A stretch of DNA of 60,186 nucleotides from JAIRVZ01 sp031553755. Its GTDB lineage: Bacteria > Bacteroidota > Bacteroidia > Bacteroidales > Azobacteroidaceae. This document shows, in pieces, positions 35,324 through 43,344 of this stretch. The DNA is taken from contig JAVBKZ010000057.1 in NCBI GenBank assembly GCA_031553755.1, positions 1 to 60,186 of the forward strand, in the 5' to 3' direction. The notes under the pieces were generated by a model. It was not told the origin of the DNA, made no database searches, and worked only from the letters and a program-made list of their open reading frames with translations. Each line of letters starts with the position of its first letter. The stretch's first letter is position 1. A program made the position numbers and the translations under genes.

Positions 35324-35786
35324 TCTCTTTCTTCATCAACGATGAGCCTTCTTTATTGAGTTGTTGATTCAATTTAGAACGGGTAAACATCGCGTGTTCA
35401 AAATTTTGCGACCATTCGATAGCATCTTGAGGACAAGTCATTGTACAAAGAGCACAGAACGTACAACTACCCAAATCGTAAAAATATTTATCTAATACTT
35501 TCTTTTCTTTGCCTGTTTCTTCATCAATTTCCTTTTTGGAGGTAATTTGAATTGTTCCATTCGGACAGTTTACCATACAAATAGTACAAGCCGTACATTT
35601 GTGTTGGTTGTTTTCGTTGTGAGGCATCACCAATTGTCCACGCATGCGTTCGTGTGGAAAAACTTTTCCTCTATTTTCGGGATATTCTTCCGTCACTTTC
35701 GGACGAATCATATTCAGCATGGTAATATACATTCCTTGCAATAACCGGAATATTCCGATGAATATGTTTGATATGTAGTTTAACAT
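35316..35786 (-). CDS. nuoI: NADH-quinone oxidoreductase subunit I
   Basis: A 156-residue ferredoxin-like subunit carrying two [4Fe-4S] clusters (N6a and N6b). The two cysteine motifs are CTACTICMVNCPNG and CTFCALCTMTCPQDA. The N-terminal amphipathic helix attaches it to the membrane arm. A lysine-rich C-terminus (LMKKEKK) ends the protein. In this operon it is separated from nuoH by an unrelated four-helix-bundle gene. Confidence 0.95.
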   Translation of the reverse strand: MLNYISNIFIGIFRLLQGMYITMLNMIRPKVTEEYPENRGKVFPHERMRGQLVMPHNENNQHKCTACTICMVNCPNGTIQITSKKEIDEETGKEKKVLDKYFYDLGSCTFCALCTMTCPQDAIEWSQNFEHAMFTRSKLNQQLNKEGSSLMKKEKK

Positions 35787-35792
35787 TATTAT

Positions 35793-35917
35793 TTTGTTTA
35801 ACGTTTAATGTTGAATGTTTAAGTTATCGTTCAAAATTAGTTCATACTTTGGATTTGTTTAATGATTAACGTTGAAAATGAAAGAGTTAAACATTAAACT
35901 TTCAACATTAAACAAAT
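35793..35917. repeat. TTAAACATTAAAC-type repeats left of the IVP gene
   Basis: GTTTAACGTTTAATGTTGAA near 35797 and GTTAAACATTAAAC at 35886-35899 are inverted relatives. The second continues as TTTCAACATTAAACAAA and is matched as a direct repeat at 36357-36388. Confidence 0.55.
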
Positions 35918-35938
35918 AAACTAAATCTGATGGAACAC

Positions 35939-36313
35939 TTAAGTTATTTGCTTTAATTGATATTTTCTTAAAGAACTTAATTTTCCTGCAATTTTATCAA
36001 TATTATTCTTTATTTTATCTAACTCTATTTTATTAATATACTCTAAATCCAAAGAGATTAACAGTTGACAATATACTTCCATTAATGAGCCATATGCAAT
36101 TTCCGTAAACCTCACCTGTTCTTTGAAAGAACTCCTTGATAACCCTTCTGCCAAATTAGAAACTACTGATACTGCCGCTCTTTGAATCTGTGGACAAAGA
36201 CCAAATAGTTCTTTTCTCGGATACTTGTTTGTTAATTTATAAATGTCATTAACAAATATTCTAGCATCTTTCCATACCTCCAATTTTTCAAACGCATAAA
36301 CATGGTTTTCCAT
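35939..36313 (-). CDS. Four-helix-bundle (23S rRNA intervening-sequence type) protein inserted in the nuo operon
   Basis: A 124-residue protein of the S23/IVP four-helix-bundle family: FEKLEVWKDARIFVNDIYKLT at the N-terminus, SVVSNLAEGLSRSSFKEQVRF in the middle and a final helix with LSSLRKYQ. The family was first seen inside intervening sequences of 23S rRNA genes and also occurs as stray genes in Bacteroidetes. Biochemical role is unknown. It lies between nuoH and nuoI, on the operon strand, and is flanked by related repeats (35886-35917 and 36357-36388), which suggests insertion. Confidence 0.9.
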   Translation of the reverse strand: MENHVYAFEKLEVWKDARIFVNDIYKLTNKYPRKELFGLCPQIQRAAVSVVSNLAEGLSRSSFKEQVRFTEIAYGSLMEVYCQLLISLDLEYINKIELDKIKNNIDKIAGKLSSLRKYQLKQIT

Positions 36314-36356
36314 GAGTTAGATTATTTTGGTTAATTTGAGATTGTTTCGACTGATT

Positions 36357-36388
36357 GTTAAACATTAAACGCTCAACGTTCAACAAAC
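36357..36388. repeat. GTTAAACATTAAAC repeat right of the IVP gene
   Basis: GTTAAACATTAAAC is identical to 35886-35899 and the following 18 bases match at 13 positions. It overlaps the nuoH stop codon. Confidence 0.55.
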
Positions 36389-37441
36389 TAACAATGCCAT
36401 TAACAATATATTAATCAAACTGATGGGCATCAATATTTTCCACTCAAGGTTCAATAATTGGTCGATTCTTAAACGAGGGAACGACCAACGTACCCACAAT
36501 GCCAAAAATACACACAAGAATGTTTTTCCGAAAAACCAAACTACAGATGGAATATAATCCATCACTTGGTTGAATTCGCCCCATCCCGGAATATGGAAAG
36601 GCATCCATCCTCCCAAAAACATAGTAGCGGCTATTCCTGCAACAATGAACATGTTTAGATATTCTGCCAAATAGAAAAATCCGAATTGTATTCCCGAATA
36701 TTCAGTATGATAACCTGCTGTCAATTCCGATTCCGCTTCCGGAAGGTCGAACGGACCACGATTCGTTTCTGCGTGTCCGGCTATCAAATAAATAAGAAAC
36801 GCGATACAAGCGGGAATATGTCCTTTGAATATGAACCATCCGTCAGCTTGTTGTGCTACGATTTCAGAAAGTTGCATACTTCCGGAAAGGATAACGATTG
36901 TCAACAACGACAATCCGCACGAAAGTTCGTAACTGATTAATTGAGCGCCACTTCGCATGGCTCCAATCATCGTATATTTGTTATTACTTGCCCATCCTGC
37001 CAACAAAATTCCTACAACTCCAAGCGAAGATACAGCCAAGAGATAGAATACGCCCATATTAAAATCAACGGCATGTAATCCTTTGGCAAAAGGCAATGCT
37101 CCAAACGTACAGATAGAAGCTATAATAACCAAAAACGATGCGACTCTAAATAAAAATGGGTCTACACGGTCTATCTTGATTATTTCTTTCAACAATATTT
37201 TGAACATATCGGCCACACTTTGCAATAATCCCAAAGGTCCCACGCGAGTTGGACCAAGGCGACACTGGAAAAATGCGCAAACTTTCCGTTCAATATATAT
37301 AAGTAAAAGTGCCAATACAGCATAAGCTGCCAAAATAACGACACCTACAAGTACAAATTCCACGAATAAAACCCAAAATTCGCTCATGTATGTCCGCAAA
37401 AATTGGTCTATCCAAGATGTTACTATTGAGAAATCAAACAT
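36380..37441 (-). CDS. nuoH: NADH-quinone oxidoreductase subunit H
   Basis: A 353-residue membrane subunit that forms much of the quinone channel. Clear motifs: LLIYIERKVCAFFQCRLGPTRVGP, near residue 49, and GPFDLPEAESELTAGYHTEYS with its run of acidic residues, and WVRWSFPRLRIDQLL near the C-terminus. Eight or nine hydrophobic segments are visible. Length is normal. Its stop codon lies within the 36357-36388 repeat. Confidence 0.96.
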   Translation of the reverse strand: MFDFSIVTSWIDQFLRTYMSEFWVLFVEFVLVGVVILAAYAVLALLLIYIERKVCAFFQCRLGPTRVGPLGLLQSVADMFKILLKEIIKIDRVDPFLFRVASFLVIIASICTFGALPFAKGLHAVDFNMGVFYLLAVSSLGVVGILLAGWASNNKYTMIGAMRSGAQLISYELSCGLSLLTIVILSGSMQLSEIVAQQADGWFIFKGHIPACIAFLIYLIAGHAETNRGPFDLPEAESELTAGYHTEYSGIQFGFFYLAEYLNMFIVAGIAATMFLGGWMPFHIPGWGEFNQVMDYIPSVVWFFGKTFLCVFLALWVRWSFPRLRIDQLLNLEWKILMPISLINILLMALLVC

Positions 37442-37449
37442 AATTTATA

Positions 37450-37512
37450 ATAATTGAGAATTGAGAGTTAAGAATTGAGAATTTATTTTCCATTCTCAAT
37501 TTTCCATTCTCC
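37450..37512. repeat. Simple-sequence inverted repeat between nuoCD and nuoH
   Basis: TTGAGAATTGAGAGTTAAG-like units followed by CCATTCTCAATTTTCCATTC-like units can fold into an imperfect hairpin. Confidence 0.55.
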
Positions 37513-37518
37513 ATTAAT

Positions 37519-39156
37519 TTATCTATCTATACACGGTACTACATAATCTAAAGAAGCTCCAACCATAATTAAGTCTGCCACTTTAGTATCAATACATGTT
37601 TCATTCAATGTATTAACCAATGTCAAACAAGGTGAACGGAACTTAATTCTGTAAGGTGACTTATCTCCTTTACTGTTGATATATACATCGAATTCTCCAC
37701 GCGCATTTTCGACACGCTGCAAGAATTCTCCTTCAGGAAGCTTGATAATCGCTTTTGTTTTAGCGGCATAAGCTCCATCGGGAATATTATCTATCAATTG
37801 TTCGATGATATTGAGAGATTCTTCGATTTCATCCAAACGAATCACGTATCTGTCGAAAGTCAAACCATCCTGACGCAATACTTCTTTGAAATTCGCATGA
37901 CGATAAGCAGCATACGGTTCGATTTTACGAACATCGTTACTCCAACCGGAAGCACGTCCTGAAGGGCCAGTCGCTCCCAATGAAATTGCAGCTTCTTTAC
38001 TTAAATAACCAACACCTTCCATACGTCCACGCGCAATCGGATTTCCGGTAAAAAGCATGTGATGTTCTTTCAACATCTTACGTTGGTATTTCACAAAATC
38101 TTTGACCTTGCGTTGGAAATTCGGATGAATATCTTGTGCTACTCCTCCGATAACGTTATAATTAGCCATCAAACGTCCTCCGGCAGTTTCTTCGAAAATA
38201 TCCATGATTTTTTCACGGTCACGCATTCCGTAAACGAAAGCAGTAATCGAACCCATGTCCATCGCCATACAGCCCCAACCCAACAAGTGGGAAGCGACAC
38301 GAGTCAATTCGTCAAAAATAGTACGAATGTAATGCGCACGCATCGGAACTTCTAATTCCAAAGCTTTTTCGCAACATAAACATACGGCATGACGATTGAT
38401 TGTACCTGAAAGATAATCCAAACGGTCTGTTAAGTGAAGGATTTGAGGATAGGTATAAGCTTCGCTCATTTTTTCTATTCCTCTATGGATATACCCGAAA
38501 TTAGGGTCGATTTTCTTGATAATTTCTCCGTCTAATGAAACGCGAAGATGGAGAACACCGTGTGTAGCAGGGTGTTGAGGTCCAAAATTAACAATATACT
38601 CCTCTTCCCCGAATAATTTATGAGTCGATTCAATCTCTTTTTCCATTTGAATATCAAGGGTAGGAACAGTTTCCATATCCTCGATGATTTCATTTTCCAA
38701 CGGAACAGGATTGATTTCTGGATTTGCATCATAATCTTTCCTCAATGGATAACCTTTCCAATCTGTACGTAGGAAAAGGCGACGCATATCGGGATTATTG
38801 ATAAATTTGATTCCGAAGAAATCATAAACTTCACGTTCATAAAGTCCGGCAGAACGCCATAAATCGTGAACTGAATATAATGTAGGATTTTCCCTATTGG
38901 GAGTAATCGTTTTTAACGCAACTAAATAAGACGGAAATTCAGAAGAAGAAAGATTATAAATAACTCCTAAACCTTCATCTCCATAATCCATTCCGATGAT
39001 ATCCATTAAGAAATCGAATGAAATTCCCATGCCGGATTTAAGCAGTTGGGCTGTTTCATACAAATTTTCCTTAGGAACTGTAACATTTAAAGTTCTGCCT
39101 TTTTCTTCAACGGTTGCAAAAGACAAGGCTGACAATTTATCTTTAACTATTTGCAT
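37519..39156 (-). CDS. nuoCD: Fused NADH-quinone oxidoreductase subunit C/D
   Basis: I set the start at ATG 39156, preceded by a strong AAAGGAGG Shine-Dalgarno, unusual in this phylum; 545 residues. Residues about 1-150 are the NuoC domain (for example LYEREVYDFFGIKF and DWKGYPLRKDYD). From about 175 the NuoD domain follows: NFGPQHPATHGVLHLRVSLDGE, GYIHRGIEKM and MRDREKIMDIFE, containing quinone-site residues. NuoC-NuoD fusion is common in Bacteroidetes. The start overlaps the end of nuoB by 14 bases. Confidence 0.95.
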   Translation of the reverse strand: MQIVKDKLSALSFATVEEKGRTLNVTVPKENLYETAQLLKSGMGISFDFLMDIIGMDYGDEGLGVIYNLSSSEFPSYLVALKTITPNRENPTLYSVHDLWRSAGLYEREVYDFFGIKFINNPDMRRLFLRTDWKGYPLRKDYDANPEINPVPLENEIIEDMETVPTLDIQMEKEIESTHKLFGEEEYIVNFGPQHPATHGVLHLRVSLDGEIIKKIDPNFGYIHRGIEKMSEAYTYPQILHLTDRLDYLSGTINRHAVCLCCEKALELEVPMRAHYIRTIFDELTRVASHLLGWGCMAMDMGSITAFVYGMRDREKIMDIFEETAGGRLMANYNVIGGVAQDIHPNFQRKVKDFVKYQRKMLKEHHMLFTGNPIARGRMEGVGYLSKEAAISLGATGPSGRASGWSNDVRKIEPYAAYRHANFKEVLRQDGLTFDRYVIRLDEIEESLNIIEQLIDNIPDGAYAAKTKAIIKLPEGEFLQRVENARGEFDVYINSKGDKSPYRIKFRSPCLTLVNTLNETCIDTKVADLIMVGASLDYVVPCIDR

Positions 39157-39814
39157 TGAGCCCTCCTTTCTCAAGAGCCTCTCCCCCCGCCCTCTCCCCA
39201 AGAGAGGGAGCTACTTCCTCCCCTTGGGGGAGGATTGAGGTGGGGCTTATAGGTTGTTCAGGTAATTTAAAAAAATCTTGAACTTTTATTTTACGCGCCA
39301 ATTGCATCATTCCATAAATCATCGCATCTGGACGCGGCGGACATCCGGGAATATATACGTCAACCGGAATAATTTGGTCTACTCCCATTACAGTATGATA
39401 TGAACTTTTGAACGGTCCTCCGCTGATAGCGCAAGCTCCGAAAGCCATCACGTATTTGGGTTCAGCCATTTGGTCGTACAAACGTTTCAATACGGGAGCC
39501 ATTTTATGCACAATCGTACCACAAACGAAAACGACATCTGCCTGACGCGGACTGTTACGTGTTACTTCCCAACCAAAGCGGGCAAAATCGTAACGGGCAG
39601 CACCAAGGCACATAAATTCGATTCCACAGCAACTTGTAGCAAACGTAAGCGGCCAAACCGAATTGGAACGTCCCCAATTAATTAAGTCATTCAGTTTACC
39701 AATAAAAATATTCACGCCATTTTTGCGCAATTCTTCCACATATTCTTCGAGGTATTCATTTTCTTTGAAATCCTCGTTTTTCATATTGCGGATATATATG
39801 TCTTTTACTTCCAT
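39143..39814 (-). CDS. nuoB: NADH-quinone oxidoreductase subunit B with repeat-derived C-terminal tail
   Basis: The start is ATG 39814 (MEVKDIYIRN), giving 223 residues and a 10-base overlap with nuoA. Cysteine ligands of cluster N2 are seen in TFATSCCGIEFMCLG, VFVCGTIVHKMAP, GACAISGGPF and VYIPGCPPRPDA. After KLPEQPISPTS the last 27 or so residues (ILPQGEEVAPSLGERAGGEA...) are translated from palindromic repeats of intergenic type at 39176-39240. These residues are not part of the normal fold and are probably a disordered tail. Confidence 0.93.
   Translation of the reverse strand: MEVKDIYIRNMKNEDFKENEYLEEYVEELRKNGVNIFIGKLNDLINWGRSNSVWPLTFATSCCGIEFMCLGAARYDFARFGWEVTRNSPRQADVVFVCGTIVHKMAPVLKRLYDQMAEPKYVMAFGACAISGGPFKSSYHTVMGVDQIIPVDVYIPGCPPRPDAMIYGMMQLARKIKVQDFFKLPEQPISPTSILPQGEEVAPSLGERAGGEALEKGGLNANS
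39176..39240. repeat. Palindromic repeats inside the 3' end of nuoB
   Basis: Two hairpins lie back to back: CCCTCTC (39190-39196) with GAGAGGG (39202-39208), and CCTCCCC (39217-39223) with GGGGAGG (39227-39233). The G/C-rich composition stands out from the AT-rich neighbourhood. Similar elements are usually intergenic in Bacteroidetes. Confidence 0.75.
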
Positions 39815-40158
39815 TTCAAAGCTCCTTTCTTCCAAGCATAAGCCAGACCTAATGCCAATATTACCAAAAAGAACGACACACAAACCAATCCTTGCGCTCC
39901 CAAATCTTTCATGATGACAGCCCAGGGAAACAGCAATACAGTTTCAACATCGAATACTAAATATAATATGGCAAAAAGATAATATCCTACTCTAAATTGC
40001 ATCCAAGAGGTGCCGCGGGTAGGAATTCCGCATTCATAAGGCTCTCCTTTGAGAGGATTTGTAGAAGTTGGCGCCAACCATTTCGCGATTAGCAAAGCAG
40101 CTACTACCATGAACATCGCCGTAATCAGTACAACTAAAAATAAAGCCGAATTACTCAT
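39805..40158 (-). CDS. nuoA: NADH-quinone oxidoreductase subunit A
   Basis: A 117-residue membrane subunit with three transmembrane helices. LAPTSTNPLKGEPYECGIP contains the conserved loop Cys, and YYLFAILYLVFDVETVLLFPWAV has the conserved acidic pair. It is the first gene of the operon, which lacks nuoE, nuoF and nuoG, so the complex must take electrons from a donor other than the usual NADH module (family knowledge for Bacteroidetes). Confidence 0.95.
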   Translation of the reverse strand: MSNSALFLVVLITAMFMVVAALLIAKWLAPTSTNPLKGEPYECGIPTRGTSWMQFRVGYYLFAILYLVFDVETVLLFPWAVIMKDLGAQGLVCVSFFLVILALGLAYAWKKGALKWK

Positions 40159-40242
40159 ATATTAATCATTATGAGATGTTTTTCATGTCTATTCCCCGGA
40201 AAAAGAGACCGTGTAAGCCAAAAACTATCCCCAAATTCGCCG

Positions 40243-40274
40243 CAAAAGTAGTAAGTATTTATTGGGATAGCAAA
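40243..40274 (-). promoter_or_regulatory. Promoter of the nuo operon
   Basis: On the minus strand TTTG (40271-40274) is followed after 20 bases by TACTTTTG (40243-40250), a good match to the Bacteroidetes -33/-7 pair. The leader to the nuoA ATG would be about 80 bases. Confidence 0.65.
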
Positions 40275-40352
40275 AAAAAAGCATGAAAAATAAAAAAATA
40301 CTTGAGGCATTTCCAATCTGAATATTTTCTACAAACTTCAAATTATTTGTAT

Positions 40353-40360
40353 TACTTTTG
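40353..40360 (+). promoter_or_regulatory. -7 box of the GT2 gene
   Basis: TACTTTTG fits TAnnTTTG, 18 bases before the chosen ATG at 40379, so the leader is very short. Confidence 0.45.
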
Positions 40361-40378
40361 CCTGCAAAATTAAAATGT

Positions 40379-41329
40379 ATGGATATTTCCGTTGTCATAC
40401 CATTATATAATGAAGCAGAATCCTTGCCTGAGTTATTCGATTGGATAAAAACCGTTATGGATAAAAATAGTTTCGAATATGAAGTTATTTTTGTAGATGA
40501 TGGAAGTACGGATAACTCTTGGAACGTTATTTGGCAATTAAAAAATAAGCATAAAGAAATTAAGGCCTTAAAATTCAGGCGTAATTACGGAAAATCACCC
40601 GGATTGCATTGTGGTTTCCAAAAAGCGGAAGGAAATGTTGTTATAACAATGGATGCCGATTTACAAGACAGTCCTGATGAAATTCCGGAACTTTACCGCA
40701 TGATTACGGAAGAGGGTTATGATTTAGTTTCCGGTTGGAAGAAAAAACGCTACGATCCTATAAGCAAGACTATTCCCACTAAATTATTTAACGCCACAGC
40801 CAGGGCTTTTTCAGGCCTTAAACTACATGATTTCAATTGCGGATTAAAAGCCTACAAAAAAGATGTTGTCAAAAACATTGAAATATACAACGATATGCAC
40901 CGTTGGATTCCTTATTTGGCTAAAAACGCGGGATTTAATAAAATCGGTGAAAAAGAAGTACAACATCAAGCCCGGAAGTACGGCTCTACTAAATTCGGCC
41001 TGAATCGTTTTGTAAACGGATATTTAGATTTGGCGACCCTTTGGTTTTTATCTAAATTCGGAAAAAAACCCATGCACTTTTTCGGATTAGTAGGCTCCTT
41101 GATGTTTTTCCTTGGATTTATTGCCGTAATTACCGTTGGTTCCTTGAAGATATACAGCATGCATTCGGGAAACGAATACCGTTTGGTTACGGATACTCCT
41201 TATTTCTATATTGCCCTGACGTGTATGATATTAGGGACACAATTATTCCTTACCGGTTTTTTGGGTGAACTGATAACCAGGAATTCGAATGAAAGGAATG
41301 ATTATACAATCGAAGAAAGGATTGATTGA
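40379..41329 (+). CDS. Polyprenyl-phosphate glycosyltransferase (GT2, DPM1/GtrB-like)
   Basis: ATG 40379 gives 316 residues beginning MDISVVIPLYNEAESL; an out-of-frame ATG lies 4 bases earlier. The GT2 catalytic domain spans residues about 3-230 with the nucleotide-sugar motif VDDGSTDNSW and the metal-binding DADLQDSPDEIPEL. Two transmembrane helices follow at about 235-260 and 275-300. The layout is that of enzymes that load a sugar onto polyprenyl phosphate for later transfer at the membrane. The sugar is not known. It converges on murA with an 8-base gap. Confidence 0.88.
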   Translation: MDISVVIPLYNEAESLPELFDWIKTVMDKNSFEYEVIFVDDGSTDNSWNVIWQLKNKHKEIKALKFRRNYGKSPGLHCGFQKAEGNVVITMDADLQDSPDEIPELYRMITEEGYDLVSGWKKKRYDPISKTIPTKLFNATARAFSGLKLHDFNCGLKAYKKDVVKNIEIYNDMHRWIPYLAKNAGFNKIGEKEVQHQARKYGSTKFGLNRFVNGYLDLATLWFLSKFGKKPMHFFGLVGSLMFFLGFIAVITVGSLKIYSMHSGNEYRLVTDTPYFYIALTCMILGTQLFLTGFLGELITRNSNERNDYTIEERID

Positions 41330-41337
41330 ACGAATTA

Positions 41338-42645
41338 TTAATCAATTCTTGTTATTCTTGCGCCTAAAATATTCAACCGTTTATCAATATTTTGATAACC
41401 TCTATCTATTTGGTCTATGTTATGTATACGGCTGGTGCCTTCCGCGCTCATCGCCGCGATTAACAATGCAATACCCGCGCGTATATCGGGAGAAGTCATA
41501 ACCGAAGCCCTCAAAGGATAACGTTTTCCTGAACCAATAACTGTAGCACGGTGAGGATCGCATAAAATAATCTGCGCTCCCATATCAATCAGTTTATCGA
41601 CAAAAAACAGGCGGCTTTCGAACATTTTCTGATGAATCAACACACTACCCACAGCCTGAGTAGCCACAACTAAAAAAACACTCAATAAGTCAGGAGTCAA
41701 TCCCGGCCACGGAGCATCTGAAATCGTCATGATAGAACCATCTATAAAAGTTTCAATGGAATAAAGGTCTTGCTCCGGAATGTGAATATCGTCATTTCGT
41801 TGATCGACAACGATCCCCAATCGCCGGAAAGCATCAGGAATAATTCCTAAATGATTAAATGAAACATTTTTAATTGTGATTTCAGAAGAAGTCATAGCGG
41901 CCATACCAATAAAGCTGCCAATCTCTATCATATCAGGTAAAATTGTATGTTCACATCCTTCCAAACGCTCAACTCCCTCAATTTCAAGCAAATTAGAAGA
42001 AATTCCGGATATTTTCGCCCCCATCTTCAACAACATCATTGATAATTGTTGTAAATATGGTTCACAAGCCGCATTATATATGGTTGTTTTTCCTTCAGCC
42101 AAGACCGATGCCATCAAAATATTTGCAGTTCCTGTTACAGATGCTTCTTCGAGCAACATATAGGTGCCGATCAGTTTATCCGCTCTTACATTATATAATT
42201 GCTTTTCCTGATCATATTCAAAATGAGCTCCTAATTTTTGAATTCCAAGAAAATGCGTATCTAATCTTCTACGTCCAATCTTATCACCTCCCGGTTTAGG
42301 AATCAGCGCTTTACCAAAACGCGCTACCAATGGCCCGACAATCATCACAGAACCACGCAATGACGCGCTTTTTTTCAAAAATCTCTCTGTTTGAAGGTAT
42401 TCAAAATTGATGTCGTCTGCCTGGAAAGAATATGTTCCGGGATTTAAATGTTCTACTTTTACGCCCATTTCACCCAACAGAACAATCAAATTATTAACAT
42501 CTAAAATATCTGGAATATTATGAATTATAACCTTTTCGGATGTCAATAAAACAGCGCAAATTATTTGCAATGCTTCATTTTTTGCGCCTTGAGGAATAAT
42601 TTCTCCGGATAATTTATGTCCACCTTCTATAACAAATGAAGCCAT
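41338..42645 (-). CDS. murA: UDP-N-acetylglucosamine 1-carboxyvinyltransferase with active-site Asp
   Basis: A 435-residue EPSP-synthase-fold enzyme for the first committed step of peptidoglycan synthesis. The N-terminal GAKNEALQII (with the catalytic-site Lys and Asn) and the GPLVARFGKALIPKPGGDKIG region are diagnostic. In that region the usual catalytic Cys is Asp (D121), a natural change known to make MurA insensitive to fosfomycin. It shares an operon with the DUF4290 gene, 2 bases away. Confidence 0.95.
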   Translation of the reverse strand: MASFVIEGGHKLSGEIIPQGAKNEALQIICAVLLTSEKVIIHNIPDILDVNNLIVLLGEMGVKVEHLNPGTYSFQADDINFEYLQTERFLKKSASLRGSVMIVGPLVARFGKALIPKPGGDKIGRRRLDTHFLGIQKLGAHFEYDQEKQLYNVRADKLIGTYMLLEEASVTGTANILMASVLAEGKTTIYNAACEPYLQQLSMMLLKMGAKISGISSNLLEIEGVERLEGCEHTILPDMIEIGSFIGMAAMTSSEITIKNVSFNHLGIIPDAFRRLGIVVDQRNDDIHIPEQDLYSIETFIDGSIMTISDAPWPGLTPDLLSVFLVVATQAVGSVLIHQKMFESRLFFVDKLIDMGAQIILCDPHRATVIGSGKRYPLRASVMTSPDIRAGIALLIAAMSAEGTSRIHNIDQIDRGYQNIDKRLNILGARITRID

Positions 42646-42647
42646 TT

Positions 42648-43241
42648 TTATTTATTTTGTCTTCTTGTGAGGTTTTTATTCTTCTTCATTAAAATATCTT
42701 TCGATTCTGTCAACTTGTGAGAATCTTCATCTAAAACAATCTTTCCATCGGAAAGCATATCTAAATCGGTAAAAATTTTCCTGTCGTCAACCACTTCTTT
42801 ATTCCAGGTAAGAAAAGATTTTTTCATGTGATTGGCCAATAAATTAATCAATTGTTCACGCTCACCGCCATTTTCATACGTTGTAGCTTTCTTGATCATA
42901 TTTTCCAAATTTTTACCATAATGTTTGTAAGTAATCTTACCATTGTTATAGGGTAATTTCGGAGGTTTTATATATAAATCTTCTCTTTTTATTATTTCGT
43001 ACGGATATTCGATATCCAACTTGAAATCCGACATAATAGCCAAATGATCCCACAATATATGTTTAAAATCATTGACATCTCTCAAATGAGGAAACATGTT
43101 CCCCATAATATTAATGATTGTATTTGCACAGCGTTTTCTTTCATTCCTATCAGGAATAGAAACACAATATTCTACCATATTTTGAATATTCCGACCGTAT
43201 TCGGGAAGGATCAATCTTGCTAATTTTGTATTATACTTCAT
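42648..43241 (-). CDS. DUF4290-family protein
   Basis: A 197-residue cytoplasmic protein with no signal peptide. MKYNTKLARLILPEYGRNIQ at the start, NTIINIMGNMFPHLRDV and FKHILWDHLAIMSDFKLDI are typical of DUF4290, found only in Bacteroidetes and regularly next to murA. The C-terminus is charged and probably disordered. Its 2-base distance to murA suggests a shared transcript and perhaps a role in envelope synthesis, but none is established. Confidence 0.88.
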   Translation of the reverse strand: MKYNTKLARLILPEYGRNIQNMVEYCVSIPDRNERKRCANTIINIMGNMFPHLRDVNDFKHILWDHLAIMSDFKLDIEYPYEIIKREDLYIKPPKLPYNNGKITYKHYGKNLENMIKKATTYENGGEREQLINLLANHMKKSFLTWNKEVVDDRKIFTDLDMLSDGKIVLDEDSHKLTESKDILMKKNKNLTRRQNK

Positions 43242-43312
43242 TATATTATAACTTTTTATAAATATTTTTTGTTTTTCTGTAGTGTTGAATTAACATGTAT
43301 TATAATGTGGAA

Positions 43313-43344
43313 AATTCTTAATTCTTAATTCTTAATTCTTAATT
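43313..43344. repeat. Tandem repeat AATTCTT, about 4.5 copies
   Basis: Perfect 7-base tandem repeat. It overlaps the last codons and the stop of tsaB and is related to the simple repeats in the nuo spacers. Confidence 0.75.

Noticed and set aside
43313..43344. CRISPR-like array
   Set aside because: The unit is only 7 bases and tandem without spacers; no cas gene is present anywhere in the window.
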